In this document: in pieces, positions 7,692 through 15,454 of the stretch
Position numbering within the stretch: position 1 is the first letter of the stretch
Layout of the letters: each line of letters opens with the position of its first letter
NCBI GenBank assembly: GCA_964580995.1
Contig: CAZOMV010000065.1
Coordinates: forward strand, 1 to 33,253
Length of the DNA: 33,253 nt
Direction of reading: 5' to 3'
Origin: JAKJEP01 sp964580995
GTDB taxonomy: Bacteria > Planctomycetota > Phycisphaerae > Sedimentisphaerales > SM23-30
Notes under the pieces: model-generated
What the model was told of the DNA's origin: nothing
What the model saw: the letters and a program-made list of their open reading frames with translations, nothing else
The model's database searches: none
Program-made: the position numbers and the translations under genes

Positions 7692-8942
7692 ATGGTGGGA
7701 AAGGAATTATTTACTGAAGAATTGGAATTGGCGGCTGAGATGAATGTTGGCGAGGTTACGCTGGCGTTGCCGGCATCGGCTGGGGTGTGTCTTTTTATCA
7801 GCGGGAAGGGGCAGCCGATTCTGCTTCTTTATGGTGCCAATCTTCGGGCTTTGGTACGACGCCGGATGGCGGATGATGAGCAGGAGCAAAAAAGCAAACG
7901 AACCCGGCTGCGGCCGATTACCGCTACGATTTGGTACCGGCGAACTTTCTCGCCTTTCGAGACGGAACTACTATATTATCAGGCAGTTGCGTTAATTTTT
8001 CCGGATCGAGTTTCGGAGTTTTTTCCTGCCCTGGATAGCTGGTTTATCCGGGTTCATCCGGGAGATGAATATCCGTATTTTGGCTGCGTGAACCGGATGG
8101 GTATGGATCGGGCGGTGTATTGGGGGCCTTTTGGTGACAAAAAATCGGCTGGGCGTTATCTGGAAATTGTACAGGATCTTTTCGATCTGTGCCGCTGTCC
8201 CGAGGTGCTGACCCAGGCCCCGGCGGCGGCTGCCTGTTCGTATGCCCAGATGGGCCGCTGCGGGGCGGTGTGTGACGGGTCGATGTCAAAAGGAGATTAT
8301 CAGCGGGTGGTTCGGCAGGCAATCGAGTTTTTGAATCGGCCGGTGCAGGAAAGGCGGGACGAGATGAAAGCGCAGATGAGGCAATGGGCGGCGGAGCGCA
8401 GGTATGAGCAGGCCCAGGAGGCGAAACGGAAAATCGCGCAGATGGAGAAATTGCTTTCGCCTGGGTATCGGTGGGTGATGCCGCTGGAGAAGTTTTATCT
8501 TTTCTGTTTTCAGCCGGGGCCGCGGCAGAAGGTGGAGGGGCAGCGGCCGCTGCAGCCGACGGTATGTCCATTTTTGATCGGGCCGGGATGGGTGCATCAG
8601 ATCGAGCCGTTTCTGCTGAGTCAGCCGCAGCCGGGGATGGAAAAGCTGATCGATCATCTGAATCTGGTGCTGCTGCAAAGTTCGGCAGCGGAACCGGGGG
8701 ACGGCGCCAGCAAAGCGGTTGCGGGTGCTTCGCTTTGGGGATGGATCAGCGGATTTCTTTATCGCCATTCGGCTGATAAGGGGTTATATATACCGGCGGC
8801 AGAGCGGGTGGACGCTGCCAAGCTGGCGGCAGAGGTTACGGCACATTTCAACAAGGCCCAGCCGGAGAAAGCAGGTAAGCCGAAGCTGGATGCCTATAGC
8901 CTGACGGATGAAGAGAATATCAACGGACATTCAGACGGTTAG
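7692..8942 (+). CDS. UvrC-like protein with degenerate GIY-YIG domain and UVR motif
   Basis: This 416-aa protein resembles the N-terminal half of excinuclease subunit UvrC. Residues about 24-60 align with the GIY-YIG nuclease, but the motif tyrosines are lost (GVC for GIY, LYG for YIG). Then come WGPFGDKKSAG (144-154), the UvrC cysteine region (C167/C169, C182, C190, C194; Fe-S ligands in UvrC) and a UVR helical motif (about 222-254) of the kind that contacts UvrB. The RNase H-like C-terminal endonuclease of full UvrC (about 600 aa) is missing and replaced by about 150 residues I do not recognise. It is therefore unlikely to cut DNA in the usual way. It may be a UvrB-interacting accessory factor or a repurposed binding protein. 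An internal ATG at 7740 is a less likely start. Confidence 0.75.
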   Translation: MVGKELFTEELELAAEMNVGEVTLALPASAGVCLFISGKGQPILLLYGANLRALVRRRMADDEQEQKSKRTRLRPITATIWYRRTFSPFETELLYYQAVALIFPDRVSEFFPALDSWFIRVHPGDEYPYFGCVNRMGMDRAVYWGPFGDKKSAGRYLEIVQDLFDLCRCPEVLTQAPAAAACSYAQMGRCGAVCDGSMSKGDYQRVVRQAIEFLNRPVQERRDEMKAQMRQWAAERRYEQAQEAKRKIAQMEKLLSPGYRWVMPLEKFYLFCFQPGPRQKVEGQRPLQPTVCPFLIGPGWVHQIEPFLLSQPQPGMEKLIDHLNLVLLQSSAAEPGDGASKAVAGASLWGWISGFLYRHSADKGLYIPAAERVDAAKLAAEVTAHFNKAQPEKAGKPKLDAYSLTDEENINGHSDG

Positions 8943-9068
8943 AAAAAGAAATTCACCGGACCTGAATATTTTGCATAATGAATTTGTCCTTGATTTGACC
9001 GAAGGATGGGGGTAGGGTGCTGTATGCGTGCAGAGAGAGCCTGGCGAAGCTGTGAATCGTAGGTGCAT

Positions 9069-9653
9069 ATGAATAAGAAATTTTTGATTTTGGGTGTATT
9101 GTCAGTTATTTCAGGATGTTCGACCATGCCGGCTACCCCGGAAAATCGGGCTGTCCTTAAGTCGGAAGTGGCGGAGGCGGTTAGTATTTTCAAGGAAAGA
9201 TATCCGGGGATTGAAATCTATTTTCAACAATCGGCGGGCTATGCCGTTTTTCCCAAGGTATTCAAAGGGGCTTTGGTGGCCGGGGGGGCCTATGGAAGAG
9301 GTAAAGTCTTTGATAAAACCGGAGTCATCGGCTATTGTAGTATGGCACAAGGGACGGTGGGGGCTTCGCTGGGCGGTGAATATTTCCGGGAAATTGTTTT
9401 TTTCCAGGATGAGTATGATCTGGAAAAGTTTAAATACAATGATTTTGTATTTTCCGCGCAAATGACGGCGGTGGCAGCTAAGGAAGGTGCGGCCATGAAA
9501 GCAGACTATAACGACGGCACGATGGTATTTGTCATTGCGGATACCGGATTGATGGTGGATGTCTCGGTCGGCGGCCAGGAATTTGGCTTTGTCCCACTTC
9601 CCAAAATGTCGGATCAGGACGGCTTGCGTTCTACCGAAGCGGATGTGCCATGA
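9069..9653 (+). CDS. SYLF-domain (Ysc84-like) lipoprotein
   Basis: This 194-aa precursor begins with a short lipoprotein signal ending in SVISGC (lipid-modified C17). The rest matches the SYLF/Ysc84 family: AGYAVFPKV, GALVAGGAYGRG, TVGASLGGEYFREIVFF, then a C-terminal strand region with VDVSVGGQEFGF. Proteins of this family bind lipids; bacterial members are mostly exported or lipid-anchored and uncharacterised. An ATG at 9069 is preferred to the in-frame GTG at 9063; the AGGTG near it is a weak, close ribosome binding site. Nothing in its flanks suggests an operon. Confidence 0.85.
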   Translation: MNKKFLILGVLSVISGCSTMPATPENRAVLKSEVAEAVSIFKERYPGIEIYFQQSAGYAVFPKVFKGALVAGGAYGRGKVFDKTGVIGYCSMAQGTVGASLGGEYFREIVFFQDEYDLEKFKYNDFVFSAQMTAVAAKEGAAMKADYNDGTMVFVIADTGLMVDVSVGGQEFGFVPLPKMSDQDGLRSTEADVP

Positions 9654-9807
9654 TTTCGAAATTCCAATTATTACCCCCTGTATAATCATTTTTTTATTGC
9701 TGGCGGGATGGGGTGGGGTGCGGGTGAGACGATGGTGAGGAAAAAAGAGGGGGATAATTGCGGTAGTTTGTGATAAATTTCTCTTTATACCTGGTCGGGG
9801 AAGATGG

Positions 9808-9813
9808 TATAAT
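9808..9813 (+). promoter_or_regulatory. -10 element upstream of lipoprotein gene
   Basis: A perfect TATAAT lies about 92 nt before the start at 9905. The hexamer 17 nt upstream, TTATAC (9785-9790), is a poor -35. Confidence 0.4.
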
Positions 9814-9904
9814 TTGAGGCGGAATTCCGGCTGGGAAAGCCGGGTTGGCTCAGGCTGGATGTCTGACGGAAGATAAGGAAGATCAGGTATAAAGGAGTTT
9901 TTTG

Positions 9905-10504
9905 ATGCGGAAAAAGGTATTATTCACTGCAACGTTATTGGCAAGTTTTTTGGTGCTGTCCGGTTTGTCGGGTTGTTCGCGGGGCATCTCGGAAGGGGTA
10001 CATGCTCTGACGGGCAGTTCGGGCAAGTTTGTGTTTATACAGGGTACTAAGGAACAGACCTCGCAGTTAGCCGGCCAATACGGCGGGGTAACGGTGGAGC
10101 CGTTCCAGAATGATGTGGGGGAGGTGTGTTCGCAGGAATTTTTGAATCTGGTGCCCGGTGAGATCACGGAAGCATTGCAGTATGCCAGCCGCTCGATTAC
10201 GGACAAGGTGAAAGGGGTATCCAAAGATGAGAAAGGTCCATTTTTTACCGGACCGGCTGATAAGACGCTGGTGATTAAGGGGCGGGTGATTCAGTATGAT
10301 ATCGGGGGCGTGGTGGATAAGGCGGCCGGTCCGCTGGATGAAGCGATCTGCCGGGTACAGTTTGTGGATGGCCAGACGGGTGCGGTGCTGGCGGAGGGGA
10401 ATTGCACGGGGCGGGTGAAAAGCGCGGTGCGTACCGGTCCGAAGGAACTGGCGGAGGGGGTGGCCAAGGCGGTACAGAAGATTCTGAAGCCGAAGAAGGA
10501 TTAA
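9905..10504 (+). CDS. Lipoprotein, DUF4410-like (199 aa)
   Basis: A lipoprotein signal ends in LSGLSGC (lipid Cys24). The mature part has no catalytic motif I can see. The C-terminal half (KTLVIKGRVIQYD..., a Cys-containing strand, then GQTGAVLAEGNCTGRV and a helix KELAEGVAKAVQKIL) has the layout of DUF4410-type bacterial lipoproteins, though this is a pattern match only. An AAGGAG site lies 7 nt before the ATG at 9905; a TTG at 9902 is also in frame. It is probably anchored in the outer membrane facing the periplasm. The tricorn gene follows after about 120 nt on the same strand, perhaps with its own promoter (TATAAT at 10594-10599). Confidence 0.65.
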   Translation: MRKKVLFTATLLASFLVLSGLSGCSRGISEGVHALTGSSGKFVFIQGTKEQTSQLAGQYGGVTVEPFQNDVGEVCSQEFLNLVPGEITEALQYASRSITDKVKGVSKDEKGPFFTGPADKTLVIKGRVIQYDIGGVVDKAAGPLDEAICRVQFVDGQTGAVLAEGNCTGRVKSAVRTGPKELAEGVAKAVQKILKPKKD

Positions 10505-10628
10505 AGGTCCAGGTAAGACGATCCTCGTCAGGCCGCAAGCGAGTGTTTCCTGGTAAACGGGTTGCCGGGAAATAGGATCGCGATTGGAGCAGATATAATC
10601 CGGGATGATGGCGGAGAGAGAGGTTGTC

Positions 10629-13600
10629 ATGAAGTTATTTGATTCGTGTTTACCGCGGCTGACGACGGTGAAGTTCTTGTTTCTTTGCAGCGGTTTTCTG
10701 CTGGCGGGGAGCGGCATGGGAGCAGAAACCAAACCGGAGGATTTTGGCGGAAACGCGATGGCGGACAGTCAGAAGGGGTATTACCGGTATCCCGCGATTT
10801 ATGGGGAAAGAGTGGTTTTTGTGGCGGAGGATGATTTGTGGGAAGTGCCGGCTGCCGGCGGAGTGGCCCGGCGGTTGACGGCCAGCCGGGGGACGGTATC
10901 AAGTCCGTGTTATTCGCCGGATGGGACGCGGCTGGCGTTTGTCGGGACGGAAGAAGGGCAGTCGGATGTGTATGTCATGTCCGCGGCGGGCGGGCCGGTG
11001 GAGCGAGTTACCTTTTTGGGTTCGCAGGCCTTGGTCGTGGGATGGGAGGGGGATCGCATTTTGTTTTACAGCGGGTATGGACAGGCTTTTCGGCATCCGG
11101 GCTGGCTGTATCGGGTGGCCCGGGATGGGACGGATTTGGAGCGATTGAATTATGGTCCGGCGAATCGGATCAGTTGCCGGGGCCGGTCGGTGGTGCTGGG
11201 GCGGAATAATGGTGATCCGGCCCGGTGGAAGCGGTACCGGGGCGGAACGGCGGGGGAGCTGTGGATTGATGAGGAAGGGAAGGGGGAGTTTCATGAACTG
11301 ATCGATTTGAAGGGAAATATGGCGGATCCGATGTTTGTGGGGGAGCGGATTTATTTTCTGTCGGATCATGAAGGGATAGGGAATTTGTATTCCTGCCGGA
11401 TGGATGGCACGGATGTGCGGAAACATACGGGGCATACGGATTTTTACGCCCGCAACGCGAGTACGGATGGGAAGCGAATTGTGTATCATGCCGGTGCGGA
11501 TCTGTTTGTGTATGATCCGGCGACGGAGCAGACGAACCCGGTGGCAGTGGAATTTCACAGCAGCCGGGCGCAGACGAATCGTAAGTTTGTGGCCGCGGAA
11601 GACTATCTGGAAGATTATGAGGTATCGGCGGACAGCGGCTGGGTGGCGGTGGTGAGCCGGGGCAAGTCGTTTGCGATGGGATGCTGGGAGGGGGCGGTGT
11701 ATCAGCAGGGGATGCGGCATGGGGTTCGGTACCGGTTGGCGCGATTTTTGGCGGACGGTCAGGAAATGGTAGTTTGCAGTGATGAGGGAGGCCAGGAGCA
11801 TCTGGAAGTGCATTCGGTTCACAACGACAAGCCGGTTCGGGTGATTCCGGCGGACGATCTGGGGCGTCCGATGCAGATCCAGGTTTCGCCGAAAGGGGAC
11901 GCGGTGCTGGTGGTGAATCATCGGAACCAGTTGCTGCTGGTCGAGCTGGCGACGGGGGGAACGAAGGTGATCGATCAGGACCGGTATAGGATGCTGGGGG
12001 GGTGTTGCTGGTCGGCAGACGGGCGATGGGTGGCCTATGGCTGCACGATCCATGCGCGGCAATCGGTGATTAAGATATATGATGTGGCAAAGGACGTGAC
12101 CCGTCCGGTGACGCGCGCGGTTTTGTGGGATTATAATCCGGTTTTTGATCCGGAGGGAAACTATTTGTTTTTCCTTTCCGGCCGGATCTTTAATCCGGTG
12201 TATGATAATCTTCATTTTACGCTTGGTTTTCCCCGCGGTACACGTCCTTATGCGATTCCGCTGTGTAAGGATGTAGCCTCGCCGTTTGTGGCGAAGCCGG
12301 AAGGTTTCCGTAAAAAGGACCAGCCGCCGCAGAACGAAAAGAAGGATGCGGAAGAGGGAGGCAAGAGCGAAACTCTGGAAATCGATTTCGACGGGATCGA
12401 AGACCGGGTGGTTTCGTTTCCGGTGGAGGAGGGGATTTACGAAGGAATCGGGGCGGGGAAGGGGCGTGTGTTTTATACAGTGCTTCCGATCGAAGGCTCG
12501 GTTTTAAATCACGAGTATGAGCGGATGCCGCCGGCGCGGGCGACGCTGAAATATTATGATTGGAAGAAGCGGGAAGAAACGGTGCTGGCGGAGGCGATTT
12601 CCGGGTTTAAGCTGTCCCCGGATGGTTCGGCGCTGGCGATGCGGGCGGGCAAACGGCTGCGGGTTTTGCCGGCGGAAGCGGATAAGCTGCCGGAGAAGGG
12701 CGGGGAGTCGGCGGGCCGGACGAGCGGTTGGGTGGATCTGGGCCGTTTGAAGGTGGAAATCGAGCCGCGGGCGGAATGGCGGCAGATGCTGGCGGAAGCG
12801 TGGCGGCTGCAGCGGGACTATTACTGGCGGGAGGATATGTCGGGTGTGGCGTGGCAGGCGATTCTGGACCGGTATCTGCCCCTGGTGGACCGGGTGTCAT
12901 CGCGCGGGGAATTTGGGGATCTGGCCTGGGAGATGCAGGGGGAGCTGGGCACCTCCCATGCGTATGAGTTCGGCGGGGATTATCGCGAGGGGCCTGCCTA
13001 TACGCAGGGGTATCTCGGCGCGGATCTGGAATACGAGGCGGAGCAGGATGCCTGGCGAATCCGGAACGTGGTACATGGGGATACCTGGGATTTGAAAAAT
13101 GCTCCGCCGCTGCTGCGGCCGGGAGTGAATGTTACGGAGGGGATGCTGCTGCTGGCGGTGGAGGGACAGGAAGTGAGCCGCGGAGTATCTCCGTATCAGT
13201 TGCTGGTGAATCATGGGGGGGATGAGGTTTCGCTGACGGTGGCGGAATCGGATGGCAGCGGGGAGCGGGCGGTGGAGGTGCAGGCCCTGCCCAATGAGAC
13301 GATGCTGCGGTATCGGGACTGGGTGGAGGGGAACCGGGAATTTGTACATGCCAAGTCGAATGGGCGGGTGGGGTATGTGCCTATTCCGAATATGGGGACG
13401 TTTGGTTACGGGGAGTTTTACCGGTATTTTCTGGTAGAGCTGGATTACGACGGTTTGCTGGTGGATGTCCGATATAATGGGGGCGGTCATGTGTCCCAGT
13501 TGTTGCTGGAGAACCTGACCCGGAAGCGGATCGGCCTGAGCCAGAGCCGCTGGATGGGGGAGGAAGCCTATCCGATGGAATCGCCGAAAGGCCCGATGGT

Positions 13601-13928
13601 GTGCCTGACCAATGAAAACGCCGGTTCGGATGGCGATATTGTGTGCCAGGCGTTCAAGCTGATGGGGCTGGGCAAGCTGATCGGAAAACGGACGTGGGGC
13701 GGCGTGGTGGGGATCTGGCCGAGGAACTGGCTGGTGGACGGCACGGTAACTACGCAGCCGGAGTATTCCTTTTGTTTTGAAGGGATCGGGTTCGGTGTGG
13801 AAAATCATGGTGTGGATCCTGATATTGAGGTGGATATTTTACCGCAGGATTGGGCGGCGGGCCGAGATCCGCAACTGGAACGGGCGATCGAAGAAGTGCT
13901 GAAGGAAATTGAGAGGAATCCTCAGTAA
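10629..13928 (+). CDS. Exported tricorn-type serine protease
   Basis: This 1099-aa protein has the whole tricorn layout: an N-terminal TolB/WD-like six-bladed propeller (YSPDGTRLAFVG, WSADGRWVAYG), a second propeller-like part broken by a charged linker (about 560-590), the tricorn C1 domain, a PDZ domain (about 800-900), and the C2 tail-specific protease domain. All four catalytic positions are present: S776-H777 in TSHAYE, nucleophile S1000 in NENAGSDGD, and E1058 in GVENHGVD. A signal peptide (residues 1 to about 32) indicates export, unlike archaeal cytosolic tricorn. The ATG at 10629 follows a GAGAGAGG site; an earlier in-frame ATG near 10608 lacks one. It would trim peptides outside the cytoplasm, perhaps products of the aspartyl proteases encoded elsewhere in this window. 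Confidence 0.93.
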   Translation: MKLFDSCLPRLTTVKFLFLCSGFLLAGSGMGAETKPEDFGGNAMADSQKGYYRYPAIYGERVVFVAEDDLWEVPAAGGVARRLTASRGTVSSPCYSPDGTRLAFVGTEEGQSDVYVMSAAGGPVERVTFLGSQALVVGWEGDRILFYSGYGQAFRHPGWLYRVARDGTDLERLNYGPANRISCRGRSVVLGRNNGDPARWKRYRGGTAGELWIDEEGKGEFHELIDLKGNMADPMFVGERIYFLSDHEGIGNLYSCRMDGTDVRKHTGHTDFYARNASTDGKRIVYHAGADLFVYDPATEQTNPVAVEFHSSRAQTNRKFVAAEDYLEDYEVSADSGWVAVVSRGKSFAMGCWEGAVYQQGMRHGVRYRLARFLADGQEMVVCSDEGGQEHLEVHSVHNDKPVRVIPADDLGRPMQIQVSPKGDAVLVVNHRNQLLLVELATGGTKVIDQDRYRMLGGCCWSADGRWVAYGCTIHARQSVIKIYDVAKDVTRPVTRAVLWDYNPVFDPEGNYLFFLSGRIFNPVYDNLHFTLGFPRGTRPYAIPLCKDVASPFVAKPEGFRKKDQPPQNEKKDAEEGGKSETLEIDFDGIEDRVVSFPVEEGIYEGIGAGKGRVFYTVLPIEGSVLNHEYERMPPARATLKYYDWKKREETVLAEAISGFKLSPDGSALAMRAGKRLRVLPAEADKLPEKGGESAGRTSGWVDLGRLKVEIEPRAEWRQMLAEAWRLQRDYYWREDMSGVAWQAILDRYLPLVDRVSSRGEFGDLAWEMQGELGTSHAYEFGGDYREGPAYTQGYLGADLEYEAEQDAWRIRNVVHGDTWDLKNAPPLLRPGVNVTEGMLLLAVEGQEVSRGVSPYQLLVNHGGDEVSLTVAESDGSGERAVEVQALPNETMLRYRDWVEGNREFVHAKSNGRVGYVPIPNMGTFGYGEFYRYFLVELDYDGLLVDVRYNGGGHVSQLLLENLTRKRIGLSQSRWMGEEAYPMESPKGPMVCLTNENAGSDGDIVCQAFKLMGLGKLIGKRTWGGVVGIWPRNWLVDGTVTTQPEYSFCFEGIGFGVENHGVDPDIEVDILPQDWAAGRDPQLERAIEEVLKEIERNPQ

Positions 13929-13938
13929 AAAGAAAAAC

Positions 13939-13978
13939 TTTGCAAAAGGGAGGTTAGGCATACTTTGGAAAGAAAAAA
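13939..13978 (+). repeat. Partial copy of the 15030-15198 palindromic element
   Basis: Forty bases match 15032-15071 with a single substitution (G at 13948 for T). Only the left terminal repeat and the first arm of internal hairpin 1 are present; the match then stops. It begins 11 nt after the tricorn stop codon. Confidence 0.85.
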
Positions 13979-13996
13979 TCTCCGGATGAACCGGAG
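13973..13996 (-). terminator. Rho-independent terminator (minus strand)
   Basis: A 6-bp hairpin CTCCGG/CCGGAG (13980-13996) is followed on the minus strand by ATTTTTTC. It would end the transcript of the SDR-like gene, about 110 nt past its stop. The U-run is part of the truncated palindromic repeat copy. Confidence 0.55.
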
Positions 13997-14106
13997 GGTG
14001 AATCGTATGTGAACCTCTAAAAATAAGATATCCAAAACGTAAGACAGTATTTTTGACCCCCTCCCTTACGGTCGGGGCTTGGATAAGACGGTTTATAGCG
14101 GTTGCC

Positions 14107-14805
14107 TTATTGGGATTCGAGGGGGATGGTGAGGCCGTTGACGGAGTGGGCGGCGGCGGAGAGGATCCAGATGAGGGTGCCGATAAGTTCGTTGGCCGTA
14201 CGATCTGCGCCAGGGATTTTCTTTTTGTCGGGTCCCACGCGCAGGAGGATGGAGTTGGTATGGATGGTCCCGCCATACTTCTGGTTCAGGTACCGGCTGA
14301 GCCATTGGGTATAGCCGGTAATCAGGTTGCCGGTTAGATCCCTAGGGGTATCCGGGGCGGTTTCGGTATCATATGTCCCTATAATATTCAGGATATGGCT
14401 GGGGTTTTGCTGGGCCAGGGGCGGCCCAAAGACATCGCAGGACAGGCGGATGGCATCCAAATCCGGCAGCCAGTCCCGGGTGGCGGAGGGATCGGGGGTT
14501 GGCCGGGTGCCGGTGATGAGGATATCCGTTTGTCCCATAATCTTCATGACCGAATCTCTGGCTTCGGAAAGGGAGGTTTTATGGGTGATTTGGGCGGGCA
14601 AGGCGAGGCTTTGGCCGCCCTCGGCGATGATTTTATCGGCAATGGCGGTGGCGGCGGCGGCGGTTTTGTCGTCCAGGATGATGACACAGAGGCCCCGCTG
14701 AGCGAGGGTCCGGCAAATGGTTTCGCAGAGCGGCCAGCCGGTTCCGATAACTACGGCGTTTTTACTTTTGCTATTGAATAAAGATTCTAAATCCATTCGG
14801 GCCAT
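14107..14805 (-). CDS. Degenerate short-chain dehydrogenase-like Rossmann protein
   Basis: This 232-aa protein has the SDR fold pattern but not the active site. The N-terminal dinucleotide motif is altered (VVIGTGWPLCETI, residues 18-30; the third Gly is lost), followed by an acidic end of strand 2 (VIILDD) and DILITGTRP in place of NNAG. In the region where Y-x-x-x-K should lie there is GYTQWLSRYL, with no lysine at the right spacing. The C-terminus (SVNGLTIPLESQ) resembles the SDR VTGQxIxVDGG end. It is probably a binding protein, or an enzyme with different chemistry. AAGGAG lies 7 nt before the ATG. It is monocistronic, with a terminator-like hairpin downstream. Confidence 0.65.
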   Translation of the reverse strand: MARMDLESLFNSKSKNAVVIGTGWPLCETICRTLAQRGLCVIILDDKTAAAATAIADKIIAEGGQSLALPAQITHKTSLSEARDSVMKIMGQTDILITGTRPTPDPSATRDWLPDLDAIRLSCDVFGPPLAQQNPSHILNIIGTYDTETAPDTPRDLTGNLITGYTQWLSRYLNQKYGGTIHTNSILLRVGPDKKKIPGADRTANELIGTLIWILSAAAHSVNGLTIPLESQ

Positions 14806-15029
14806 GGAGGTTCTCCTTATCTGGTAATCCTATGCACCTAGGGATTATCGGGCGATTGGGCCGTTTAGGAAAATTATTCTCCGATTTTTCGCGAATTTGC
14901 GGTTATTCCCAGGCCCACTCATTTGCCAGAAGAAAAATTATATTTTATGCTAAAGTGGAGAGAAGAAATTGTGACAGAAACCGAAATCCGGAGAAGTGGT
15001 CTATAGGGAAAAAGTAAAACAAAATCAAG

Positions 15030-15198
15030 GTTTTGCAAAATGGAGGTTAGGCATACTTTGGAAAGAAAAAAACGCATTCTTCTTTTTTTCTTTCCAAACG
15101 CTAACGTAATCATATATCCATAGGTATAAAATTATTTCTCGAAAATCTTTGAGGAGATTTTCGGAAATAATATATGCCTAACCTCCATTTTGCAAAAC
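15030..15198. mobile_element. Nested-palindrome MITE-like element (169 bp)
   Basis: The ends (15030-15055 and 15173-15198) are perfect 26-bp inverted repeats beginning GTTTTGCAAAATGGAGG. Inside are two further hairpins: a perfect 16-bp stem (15057-15072 with 15083-15098, 10-nt loop) and a 16-bp stem with one bulged base (15132-15148 with 15155-15170). The whole folds as a three-way junction. It encodes nothing. A truncated copy lies at 13939-13978. Size, terminal repeats and intergenic position fit a non-autonomous transposable element or a large REP/BIME-type repeat; no flanking target duplication is obvious. Confidence 0.7.
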
Positions 15199-15222
15199 TT
15201 CAGAAGAAACAAAAAACAGTTC

Positions 15223-15245
15223 CATAATGCAAGCTATGCATTATG
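15223..15245. repeat. Perfect 8-bp inverted repeat
   Basis: CATAATGC (15223-15230) and GCATTATG (15238-15245) flank a 7-nt spacer, 25 bp right of the palindromic element and upstream of the flagellin leader. It could be an operator or a hairpin; no regulator is evident. Confidence 0.5.
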
Positions 15246-15306
15246 CCCGTGGTTTTCCCAGGGAATGCGCTGATTCAGGGATATCGCGCATTTTTCCGCC
15301 GAGTGG

Positions 15307-15389
15307 CTGAGGAAGGAACGGGATACCAAGCGCCTCAGGAGGCACTGTCGTTGTTGCGTAAGCGATACCGGCTGTGCCTCCTTTTTTTT
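15307..15389 (+). promoter_or_regulatory. Terminator-containing leader of flagellin gene (attenuator candidate)
   Basis: An 8-bp stem GGAGGCAC/GTGCCTCC (15338-15345 with 15374-15381) is followed by eight T (15382-15389), a typical intrinsic terminator, only 66 nt before the flagellin ATG. Its loop holds a smaller TCGTT/AGCGA stem. Upstream, CTGAGG (15307-15312) can pair with CCTCAG (15333-15338), and GCCTC/GAGGC (15332-15343) forms a third hairpin that competes with both. No + strand gene lies upstream for the terminator to serve. It matches no riboswitch class I know. Confidence 0.5.
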
Positions 15390-15454
15390 GCGCCCGGGAA
15401 TGGTGTTGGTCCGTTCCGGCCCGGCGGAACCCTTGTATCTGGAGGACGTCAGAG

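Noticed and set aside
10899..12215. 438-aa minus-strand frame
   Set aside because: It is Arg/Pro/His-rich antisense of the tricorn gene, a by-product of G-rich codons.
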